DNA of 64,000 bases from Myxococcales bacterium (GTDB lineage Bacteria; Myxococcota_A; Polyangia; Polyangiales; Polyangiaceae). Both the position numbers and the translations under genes were made by a program. Each line of letters begins with the position of its first letter. Position 1 is the first letter of the stretch. Positions 16,954 through 24,087 of the stretch are shown here, piece by piece. The DNA lies in assembly GCA_016794345.1 (NCBI GenBank), contig JAEUKE010000283.1:1-64000 (forward strand). The letters run 5' to 3'. The notes under the pieces were generated by a model. That model did no database searches, was not told where the DNA came from, and was given only the letters and a program-made list of their open reading frames with translations.

Positions 16954-17346
16954 TCACGACTGGGTCGTGCTCGTCTGGACCGCTTGGCGGAACGCCTCGC
17001 GCACCGGGGACAAGACACGGCGGACGTCTTCGATCCGGTTCGCGTCGCGGTAGAGGTTCGCCTCCACGAGCCGGCTCATGCAAAAGACGTAGATGGATTC
17101 GAGGTTCTCGCAGAGCTCGGGCGCCCCACGGCGGTCGAGCGTCGCGGCCAGCTCGGTGAGGATGGCGTGTGATCGCTCGATCCTCTCGCCCGCGCGAGCG
17201 CGGTCGTCGGCGATGATCGCGGCCTTTGCCTCATCGAGGAACTTGAAGACCCCGTCGAACAGCATCAGGAGGATGGCGCCGGGGGACGACGTCTGGACCT
17301 GGACCGCTTTGTAGCGGCTGGCTGCGCGGGCGATGCTCATGCTCAC
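16954..17346 (-). CDS. fliS: Flagellin export chaperone FliS
   Basis: FliS binds the C-terminal helix of flagellin and prevents early polymerisation. The 130-residue product has the family features ARAASRYKAVQVQTSSPG and ILLMLFDGVFKFLDEA. GTG 17346 overlaps the fliD stop by 4 bases and has GGAGG six bases upstream, which favours it over ATG 17340. FliS also binds FliW in some bacteria, whose gene is in this operon. Confidence 0.93.
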   Translation of the reverse strand: MSMSIARAASRYKAVQVQTSSPGAILLMLFDGVFKFLDEAKAAIIADDRARAGERIERSHAILTELAATLDRRGAPELCENLESIYVFCMSRLVEANLYRDANRIEDVRRVLSPVREAFRQAVQTSTTQS

Positions 17347-18689
17347 GTGGTTCCTCCGCTCGCGGCCATGTTCGATACGGCCGTACCTTGCGTCTTGTAC
17401 TTGCTCACGATCACCTCGAGCTGGGCGAAGCGCTCGCGAAGCTGGTTCTCGTACATGGCCATCCGGCGGTCGCCGGCGGCGATGTCGTCCTCGAGGCGCG
17501 TCGAGAGCTTCCCGAGCACGTCGAGCCGCGACTTGAGGGTGGAGCCCTCGTTCTGGGCCAGCTGGTCGATGGCCGTCATGAAGGACTTCATCGCGCCGGT
17601 GGCGCCGATCGCCGGGTCCTCCACGAATAGCTTGGCGACCGAGGTCGGGTCCGCGGTGAGGGCCGCGCTGAGCTTGGTCTCGTCGAGCTTGAGCTTGCCG
17701 TCACGGTCGGTCGTGAGGCCGATGCTCCCGAGGGTCGTGTACTTGCCGCTCGTTCCGGTGACCGGCGTCGAGACGATCCTCGCGAGACGGTCGAGCGAGG
17801 TTCGGATCGCCGAGTCGCCGGACAGCTCCTTCACCGATGCCTTCGACGTCCCGTAGCCGGACATGGAGTGCCCTGCGTTGACCACGTCGTTGTACGCAGT
17901 AACGAACGCTTGGACCTTCTTCTTAAGTCCTTCCGGGTCGGACTCGACCGTGACGTTCGAGGTGATGCCCTCCTTCGTGAGGGCGAGGGTGATACCCGGG
18001 ATGACACCGGAGACCTGGTTGGTCGACCGCGTCATGGGGATCCCGTCCACCGTGAACTGCGCGTCTTGCGCCGGTTGCAGGGTGTTCGCCGGGTTGAGGA
18101 GCCCCAGCGAGAAGCCGGTCTCGGTCATGTTCACGGTGTTGGCGGCGCCCGAGTCGAGGCCGCGCACCTGGAGCCGGTACTGTGAGCCGTCGAAAATGAC
18201 GCTCGCGCCGACACGCGCACCGCTCGACCCGATCTTTGTCGCGATGTCGGTCAGCGAGTCGGTCGAGTCGATCGTGAGCGTGACGGTCGAGCCGGAGCCG
18301 ACCTGGAGGGAGAGGCTTCCGGACATCCCGAGCGCGGCCGTGCTGGAGGCCTGCGTGTCGGAGTAGGTCCGCTGCTCCTTCGCGAGCTTCGTGACCGACA
18401 AAGCGTAAGCGCCGGGCGCAGCCGAACCGGAGACGGTGGCCACGACCGACGCGTCCGAAGAGCCCGCCTTGTAGGAGGCGAAGCCGACCGAGGTCGAGAG
18501 CGCCTGAGCGGCCGACTTGATGCTGGCCATCTTGCTCGACAAGCTCGAGATGGCGTCCTTCGCGGCCGAGAGCTCCTTCTGCCTGGTCTCGAGCTGCGTG
18601 ATCGGGATCCGCTCCGCTTGCAGGAGCGAGCTGATGATCGCGTTGGTGTCGAGGCCGGAGGCGAGGCCGCCGAAGGTGAGGAGAGCCAT
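17343..18689 (-). CDS. fliD: Filament cap protein FliD (HAP2)
   Basis: FliD forms the cap that directs flagellin assembly. The 448-residue product has the N-terminal FliD signature LTFGGLASGLDTNAIISSL, a coiled-coil start and the C-terminal helix RRMAMYENQLRERFAQLEVI. The length is typical. A strong hairpin separates it from flagellin 1, yet no separate promoter is obvious, so it probably depends on read-through or on an unrecognised late promoter. Confidence 0.95.
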   Translation of the reverse strand: MALLTFGGLASGLDTNAIISSLLQAERIPITQLETRQKELSAAKDAISSLSSKMASIKSAAQALSTSVGFASYKAGSSDASVVATVSGSAAPGAYALSVTKLAKEQRTYSDTQASSTAALGMSGSLSLQVGSGSTVTLTIDSTDSLTDIATKIGSSGARVGASVIFDGSQYRLQVRGLDSGAANTVNMTETGFSLGLLNPANTLQPAQDAQFTVDGIPMTRSTNQVSGVIPGITLALTKEGITSNVTVESDPEGLKKKVQAFVTAYNDVVNAGHSMSGYGTSKASVKELSGDSAIRTSLDRLARIVSTPVTGTSGKYTTLGSIGLTTDRDGKLKLDETKLSAALTADPTSVAKLFVEDPAIGATGAMKSFMTAIDQLAQNEGSTLKSRLDVLGKLSTRLEDDIAAGDRRMAMYENQLRERFAQLEVIVSKYKTQGTAVSNMAASGGTT

Positions 18690-18727
18690 GGGACGATACC
18701 GGGTTCGAGTGAGGCCCCCGCTCGGGG

Positions 18728-18761
18728 CCGTGACGCGCGCCAGGAGCGACGCGCGTCACGG
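18728..18761 (-). terminator. Perfect 12-bp hairpin between flagellin 1 and fliD
   Basis: The inverted repeat CCGTGACGCGCG / CGCGCGTCACGG with a 10-base loop begins 8 bases after the flagellin stop. A second, smaller hairpin (GGCCCC/GGGGCC, 18713-18729) follows. No U-run is present. It could partly terminate transcription, or protect the abundant flagellin message from 3' decay. Confidence 0.6.
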
Positions 18762-18769
18762 GCTCGCCG

Positions 18770-19600
18770 TTACCTGAGGAGGCTGAGGGCGAGCTGCGGA
18801 GACTGGTTGGCTTGCGAGAGGATCGAGACGGACGCCTGCTGCAGCACCTGAGTGCGAGCAAGCGCGGCGGACTCTTCGGCGACGTCGACGTCGCGGATGC
18901 GGCTGTTCGCAGCCGACATGTTCGTGCGCATCGACTGGAGGTTCGAGACCGTGTTGCCGAGCCGGTTCATCGCGGCGCCGAAGTCGGCGCGGCGCGTGGA
19001 GACGGCACCGATGGCGGTGTCGAGGGCGGTGATGGAGTTCTGCGCGTTGGTCGCCGTCGCACCGTCGACGGTCGAAGCGTTGATGCCGAGGGCCGTCAGA
19101 TCGACACCGCCGAAGGTGACGCTGATCTGGTCGGCCGAGGTGTTGTTGATGCCGACCTGGAACACGATCGCCGTGCTGGCGCCCGAGAGCAGGTCTTTGC
19201 CGTTGAATTTGGTGGAGTCCGCGATGCGCGTGATCTCGTCACGGAGCGCGAGGAACTCGGTGTTGAGGAAGCCGCGGTCCGTGGACGTCAGGTCGCCGTT
19301 GGCGCCCTGAACCGCGATCTCGCGCATGCGGCCGAGCATGTTGCCGACCTGGCCGAGCGCGCCCTCTGCCGTCTGCGCCATGCTGATCGCGTTGTTCGAG
19401 TTGCGCTCGGCAACGCTCAAGCTCCGGGTCTGGGCCTTCAAGCTCTCGCTGATGCCCAAACCTGCGGCGTCGTCCGCCGCGGTGTTGATGCGCATACCGC
19501 TGGAGAGGCGCTGGAAGCTCGTGTTGAGCGACTGAGACGCGTTCGACAAGCTCCGTTGCGACTCGAGCGATGCGACGTTGGTGTTGATGTATAGGGGCAT
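18770..19600 (-). CDS. fliC: Flagellin 1
   Basis: This is the filament subunit, 276 residues. It has the conserved N-terminal helices (LNTSFQRLSSGMRINTAADD) and C-terminal helices (RIRDVDVAEESAALARTQVL), joined by a short middle, so the surface domains D2/D3 are almost absent. ATG 19600 follows an AAGGAG site that is folded into a small hairpin. Flagellin 2 (28924) is a close relative. It heads the operon with fliD, fliS, flgM, flgN, flgK, flgL, csrA and fliW. Confidence 0.96.
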   Translation of the reverse strand: MPLYINTNVASLESQRSLSNASQSLNTSFQRLSSGMRINTAADDAAGLGISESLKAQTRSLSVAERNSNNAISMAQTAEGALGQVGNMLGRMREIAVQGANGDLTSTDRGFLNTEFLALRDEITRIADSTKFNGKDLLSGASTAIVFQVGINNTSADQISVTFGGVDLTALGINASTVDGATATNAQNSITALDTAIGAVSTRRADFGAAMNRLGNTVSNLQSMRTNMSAANSRIRDVDVAEESAALARTQVLQQASVSILSQANQSPQLALSLLR

Positions 19601-19607
19601 GACCGAT

Positions 19608-19620
19608 CTCCTTCTTGGAG
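19608..19620 (-). promoter_or_regulatory. Hairpin sequestering the flagellin 1 ribosome binding site
   Basis: The message reads CTCCAAGAAGGAG seven bases before the ATG (19601-19607 intervene). CTCC can pair with GGAG across the loop AAGAA, hiding the Shine-Dalgarno site. AAGGA also fits the CsrA consensus ANGGA. Translational control by CsrA/FliW, both encoded in this operon, is inferred by analogy with Bacillus hag. Confidence 0.5.
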
Positions 19621-19626
19621 TTTCGA

Positions 19627-19650
19627 GGTGGCGTCCTGCCACCCGGTGGC
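19627..19650 (-). promoter_or_regulatory. Overlapping alternative hairpins in the flagellin 1 leader
   Basis: The leader reads GCCACC-G-GGTGGC-AGGAC-GCCACC. The central GGTGGC can pair with either flanking GCCACC, so two mutually exclusive hairpins are possible just upstream of the ribosome-binding-site hairpin. No sigma-54 or sigma-28 promoter was recognised between 19600 and 19707. Confidence 0.45.
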
Positions 19651-19706
19651 GCGACCCTCTCTTTCGGGGTAGCCACGGATCTGAGGACGGTCCTGTCCCG
19701 ACGACC

Positions 19707-22085
19707 TTAAGGGTCGTTCACGCAGCGAAAGCCGATCGTCTCGGAGGGCGCGCCTTGCGGTACGCGGAGCGAGTCGGGCTCCGAACCGGCGATCTTGTTC
19801 GTGGCGAAGTTGCTCCCGAGCGCGACGCTCGAATCACCTTCCGCGTCGCTGACCCATTCGGAGACGTTGCCCTCCATGTCGAGCACGATCGACGGACCGG
19901 CCTTGAACGAGCCGACCGGCGACGTCCCGTCGAACCCGTCGTCGCCATCGAGCGGAGGCAACGCGAACTGCCCGTGCTCGTACCACCACGCAGCGCACTC
20001 CCACCGACACACGTTTGCGGTCGGACGCTCCGCCGTCCCGACCTTCTGTCGCGCGGAAGCGTAGGCGGCCTTCCACTCGCGCGCGGTCGGCAGGCGAGCG
20101 TGGCGCCACGCGCAGAAGTTGCTCGCCGCTGCCTGCGTCACGCAGTTCGCCGGGTGATCGCCGCGATCGGCGGGCCCGTTGCAGAACGCGCTGCGGGCCT
20201 TGCGGATGTCGGGCCGCTTCGCCGGCGCGGCCTCGCCACCGAGGGGAGCGCATGCGCCCTCTTCCTCACACTTCCCGTAGGCGCTCGCCGACACCTCGAC
20301 GCGGTCGAAGCAGACCTCGATGTCGCCGATGTGCACAGAGCCGCGAGGACAGCCGTGTGGCTCCGAGGCGGCCTCAGAAGCGCTGGCCGACGGCGCGCCG
20401 TGAGCGGCGTGCGCCGAAGCCGATGCTCCGGCCTCCACGGTGACCTTGTGCGGGCGGAGGCCGATCGCGAGCCCGCTCGAGAGCCCAACGGCAATGCCGG
20501 CGGCGATCAAGATGGAGGGCATCAGCGACACGAGGGAGAGCTTCGCGGGGGGCTTGTGATCGACCGCGACCGCTTGCGGGAGGGGCGTGTCGGCGTGCGG
20601 GCGGGCCTCAGCCGCAGGAGGGGGCTCGGGCGGGAGGTTGAAGACGGCGATGGGCGAGAGCTCGCTCGCCGGCATCGGCGGCGAGGAGGGCGAGAGGGCC
20701 CACGGGTCGTCCTGCGCGTGCGTCGTGTCGTTGCCATCCGCTTCGGCGGCGACGTCGTTATCGTGCGGCTCCGTCCAAGGATCGCTCGCCGCCGGAGGGC
20801 TCGAAGGAGACGCCACCGTCGCTGGGAGCGCCGAGACGCTCTCTTCACGGGTGTGCTCGACGAGGAGGCCGTCGCGCGCGAGGTCGTCGTCGCTCGGCGC
20901 CTGCTCCTCGAAGCCTTCCTCTTCGACGGGCTCGTCGGTCGCAGGCTCGGGCTCCGACGGCTCGAAGCTGGCCGGCTCGTCTTGCACGAGCTCGAGGTGG
21001 GGTTTGTCGTCGTGATCTCCGGGCTCGGAGGGCGGCGCCGGCTCGCGCATCGAGGGGACGGGCAGGAGATCGGACGCCTCGACCTCGACCGTCGGCTCGC
21101 GACCCGAGATGGGCGGCTCGGGGGCGCTCTTTCGTTCGGCGTGCTCGTCGTCGATCGTGACCTCGGGTGCGTTCGATGGCCACGGCTCCGGCGACCACAC
21201 GTCGCGCAGGAACGCCTGTACGGCCGCGCCCCCGTCGGGGTACCGATCGTCGATCTCGCGGCAGACACATTTTGCGAACCACTCGTCGAAGCCCTCGGGC
21301 AGCTTGACCGTGTTCGGCGTCGAGTCCGCGCGCTGCGAAGCGGGCGGCAGCTCGTCGAAGCAGACCTCACGCAGGAGCACCGGCACGGCGACGTCCTGCG
21401 ACGCGGACGCCCAATAGTACGATCCTGTCAGCAAGTAATAGGTGAGCAGCCCGAGGGCCCAGACGTCTGTCTGGGGTCCGATGCGGCCGTGAGGGTCGGT
21501 CTGCTCGGGCGCCATGAAGAGTGGAGAGCCGACCGGCTGCGTCCCCTCCGCCGCGCTGCCTTCGCTGAGCAGCTTGGCCACGCCGAAGTCGAGGACCTTG
21601 GCCGTGAATCGGTCGGTCGCGCGGCGCGGGAGCGCCAAGAAGACGTTCTCCGGCTTCAGATCGCGGTGAACGATCCCTTGGAGGTGGGCTCGTTCGAGGG
21701 CATGTCCGACATGCGTCAAGATGAGACGGACGTCCTCGAACGGGACAGGTCCACCGGTCTCGACGAGCTCGCACAGGTCCTGGCCGTCGAGCAGCTCCAT
21801 CACGATGTAGGGAGCGTTCGTCAACGCGTCGACGCCCGCCGTCACGACATCGACGACGTGGTCACTGTCGATCGCTGCCGCGGCGCGTGCCTCGCGGAGG
21901 AACCGAGCGCGGCTCTCTTCGCGCTCGACGAGCTGCTCGGCCAGGAGCTTGAGGACGCGGAGCTTGTTCGTGGACAGCTGCACGACCACATAGAGCCGGC
22001 CCATCCCACCCGAGCGCAGCGGTCTCACGACGCGATAGCCCTCGGCGAAGATGTCTCCAGGGCCGAGATCCAACGGGTCGCTCAC
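19707..22085 (-). CDS. Serine/threonine protein kinase with C-terminal FGE-sulfatase (SUMF1) domain
   Basis: This 792-residue membrane kinase has an N-terminal Hanks domain: the glycine loop LRSGGMGRLY, the Lys in VLKLL, the catalytic loop IVHRDLKPEN, DFGVAK and the APE motif in FMAPEQ, so it should be active. A long Pro/Ser/Glu-rich linker leads to one membrane helix (LMPSILIAAGIAVGLSSGLA), then to an extracytoplasmic SUMF1-like domain (LPTAREWKAAYA, DMEGNVSEWVSD, GFRCVNDP). GTG 22085 is chosen because it gives a short lead into the kinase; GTG 22154 would overlap the divergent gene. It reads into flagellin 1 but need not act on flagella. Confidence 0.85.
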   Translation of the reverse strand: MSDPLDLGPGDIFAEGYRVVRPLRSGGMGRLYVVVQLSTNKLRVLKLLAEQLVEREESRARFLREARAAAAIDSDHVVDVVTAGVDALTNAPYIVMELLDGQDLCELVETGGPVPFEDVRLILTHVGHALERAHLQGIVHRDLKPENVFLALPRRATDRFTAKVLDFGVAKLLSEGSAAEGTQPVGSPLFMAPEQTDPHGRIGPQTDVWALGLLTYYLLTGSYYWASASQDVAVPVLLREVCFDELPPASQRADSTPNTVKLPEGFDEWFAKCVCREIDDRYPDGGAAVQAFLRDVWSPEPWPSNAPEVTIDDEHAERKSAPEPPISGREPTVEVEASDLLPVPSMREPAPPSEPGDHDDKPHLELVQDEPASFEPSEPEPATDEPVEEEGFEEQAPSDDDLARDGLLVEHTREESVSALPATVASPSSPPAASDPWTEPHDNDVAAEADGNDTTHAQDDPWALSPSSPPMPASELSPIAVFNLPPEPPPAAEARPHADTPLPQAVAVDHKPPAKLSLVSLMPSILIAAGIAVGLSSGLAIGLRPHKVTVEAGASASAHAAHGAPSASASEAASEPHGCPRGSVHIGDIEVCFDRVEVSASAYGKCEEEGACAPLGGEAAPAKRPDIRKARSAFCNGPADRGDHPANCVTQAAASNFCAWRHARLPTAREWKAAYASARQKVGTAERPTANVCRWECAAWWYEHGQFALPPLDGDDGFDGTSPVGSFKAGPSIVLDMEGNVSEWVSDAEGDSSVALGSNFATNKIAGSEPDSLRVPQGAPSETIGFRCVNDP

Positions 22086-22162
22086 GGTCCGCCCTTCATC
22101 AAGCCCCGTGCCGAACGCCACGAGCGCGGGCACGAGGCGTGCACCCGCGTCCACGGCGCCCC

Positions 22163-24046
22163 GTGAGCCCCAACAAACTAGCTGAAACCTTCACCTCCAT
22201 CCCGCCGCCGTCCCCCTCTGGCTCACCGGGCGAGCCGAGGCCACGCCTCGCGGTGGCGTCCGACCGTTCTCAATTTGCGACATCGCTCGAGAAACTGCTC
22301 CGCACCGGGGGCTACGAGGTCTCCTTGCTCCCGAGCGAGGACCGAACCGCGCCGGCCATCGCAGCCGAGCCGCCCGACATTCTCCTGATCGACGCCGCGC
22401 TCGAGCGCCCCACGGCCTTCGAGCTGTGTGGGGAGCTCCGCGCGACGGAGTCGGGCCGCCAGCTCCCTGTCATGTTCGTGGCGAGCCCGCCGGCCACCGA
22501 GATGCTCGCCGCCAGGAGCCTGCTCACCGGCGCCGACGACTTCTGCGTGGTGACCGACCGCGGCCTGGAGCTGCTCGCGAGGCTGCGTGTCCAGGTCCGG
22601 CACCGAGGCACGCGGCAGGCGCTGCGCGCCGTCCAGAACGAGCGCGACGCCTACAAGGAGGCGTCCAACCTCGACCCGATGACCCAGATCCTGAACCGCC
22701 GTTCGATCGACGAGGTCGTCGCCAACGCCGTGGCCGCGCGCTCGCCGTTTGCGCTCCTCTTCCTGGACATCGATCACTTCAAGTCGATCAACGACCGGTT
22801 CGGTCACGATCAGGGCGATCAGGTCATCCGCCTGATCGCCGAGTGCCTCAAGCGCCACATCCGCCCCTCCGACTTCTGCGGTCGATACGGCGGGGAAGAG
22901 TTCGTCGTCGTCGCCATGGGCGTGACCCACGAGACCGCCCCCGTCGTCGCGGAGCGCCATCGCAAGGCGATCGCGGCCCAGAAGACGAGCGTCTGCGGGA
23001 TCACGACCAGCGTCGGGGTCGCCGTCTTCGATCCGAACGCGCCCGACCCAGGCGCGCTCGACCTGTACAAACGCGCTGACAACGCCGTCTACGAGGCGAA
23101 GCGCCTGGGCCGCAACCGGGTGGTGGTCGCCGCGGCGCTTGGTCCGCCGCCGGCCGGCGCCAAGGGCCTCGAGCAGCTCCTTCTCGACGCGCTCTCGAAG
23201 GGGCGAGCCGGCCTCCCCGTGCTCCCGGACGCGGCGCGGGATGCTCTCCGGCTGGCGCGCGACCCGTCCGCCGACCTCCGGCGCATCGCGGTCCTGGTCG
23301 ATCGCGATCCTCCCCTCGCGGCGCGTTTCCTCGCGCTCGCCAACTCGTCCGCCTTCGGGCGTGGCCTCCGTATCGCCTCGACCCAGTCGGCCCTCGTGCG
23401 CCTCGGGCTCACGACCGCGCGCGACCTCCTCCTCCAGGTGGCGCTCGAGCGATCACGCAGCGGCCTGAAGCACTACCGCGCGGAGGTCGAGGCTTCGTTC
23501 CGCCGCAGCCTGATCGCGGGCTTCGCTGCCCGCGAGGCTGCCCGCGTCCTAGGCGCCCCCGTGGAAGACGCCTACCTCTGTGGGCTGCTGCACGACATCG
23601 GCGAGGCGCGGATCTACCGCGTGCTCTCCGAGATCGAGGGAGCACACGACCCGACGGAGGTGAAGCGGCTCGTCGAGACCCACCACGCCGCGGCCGGCGC
23701 GCAGGTCGCGCGTACCTGGGGACTACCCGAAGCGGTGGTGTCGGTCTGCGAGCGTCACCACGATCCGGCCTTCGTCGACAGGCTCGAGGTGCGCGTGGTG
23801 ATGTTGGCCGACCTCGTCACCGAGGCCCTGGAGAAGAGCCGAAAGCCCCACCTCCCGGAGCACCTGCGCAGCATCCCCGAAGACCTCGTCGAGGCCGTGC
23901 GCGCTCGCGTCGTCGACAAGCTCGCCCGGCTCGACGCCAACGAAGACACTTCCAAGGACTCCACCAGCGGCCCGGCACGGATCGCGTCGCGCGTCATGCG
24001 CGCGGTCTCGCCGGCGAGTGACGGGACGGGCGAGGCCTCGAAGTAG
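22163..24046 (+). CDS. Receiver-GGDEF-HDOD hybrid regulator
   Basis: This 627-residue protein combines three modules. Residues ~30-140 are a receiver-like domain with an Asp in ILLIDAALERP. Residues ~165-325 are a diguanylate cyclase with LDIDHFKSIND, the active site GGEEF and, five residues before it, the inhibitory RxxD (RPSD). Residues ~345-560 are an HDOD domain (LPVLPDAARDALRL, ALANSSAFG, GLLHDIGEARI). The protein could make c-di-GMP and pass on a second signal through HDOD. GTG 22163 is preferred; GTG 22139 is an alternative. It lies directly upstream of flhA and divergent from the kinase. Confidence 0.8.
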   Translation: MSPNKLAETFTSIPPPSPSGSPGEPRPRLAVASDRSQFATSLEKLLRTGGYEVSLLPSEDRTAPAIAAEPPDILLIDAALERPTAFELCGELRATESGRQLPVMFVASPPATEMLAARSLLTGADDFCVVTDRGLELLARLRVQVRHRGTRQALRAVQNERDAYKEASNLDPMTQILNRRSIDEVVANAVAARSPFALLFLDIDHFKSINDRFGHDQGDQVIRLIAECLKRHIRPSDFCGRYGGEEFVVVAMGVTHETAPVVAERHRKAIAAQKTSVCGITTSVGVAVFDPNAPDPGALDLYKRADNAVYEAKRLGRNRVVVAAALGPPPAGAKGLEQLLLDALSKGRAGLPVLPDAARDALRLARDPSADLRRIAVLVDRDPPLAARFLALANSSAFGRGLRIASTQSALVRLGLTTARDLLLQVALERSRSGLKHYRAEVEASFRRSLIAGFAAREAARVLGAPVEDAYLCGLLHDIGEARIYRVLSEIEGAHDPTEVKRLVETHHAAAGAQVARTWGLPEAVVSVCERHHDPAFVDRLEVRVVMLADLVTEALEKSRKPHLPEHLRSIPEDLVEAVRARVVDKLARLDANEDTSKDSTSGPARIASRVMRAVSPASDGTGEASK

Positions 24047-24059
24047 GAGCCGGAGCCTG

Positions 24060-24075
24060 TGGCACGCGACCTGCC
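24060..24075 (+). promoter_or_regulatory. Sigma-54 promoter of flhA
   Basis: TGGCACGCGACCTGCC matches TGGCACG-N4-TTGCW with GG and GC at the correct 10-base spacing. Only 13 bases separate the GC of the -12 box from the flhA GTG, so the transcript should have almost no leader. Confidence 0.75.
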
Positions 24076-24087
24076 TGGGCGTAGCCC

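Noticed and set aside
19632..19647. Possible sigma-54 promoter in the flagellin 1 leader (GG and GC ten bases apart on the minus strand).
   Set aside because: Only the GG/GC spacing fits; the -24 and -12 flanks do not match TGGCACG and TTGC, and the sequence is better explained as the overlapping GCCACC/GGTGGC hairpins.
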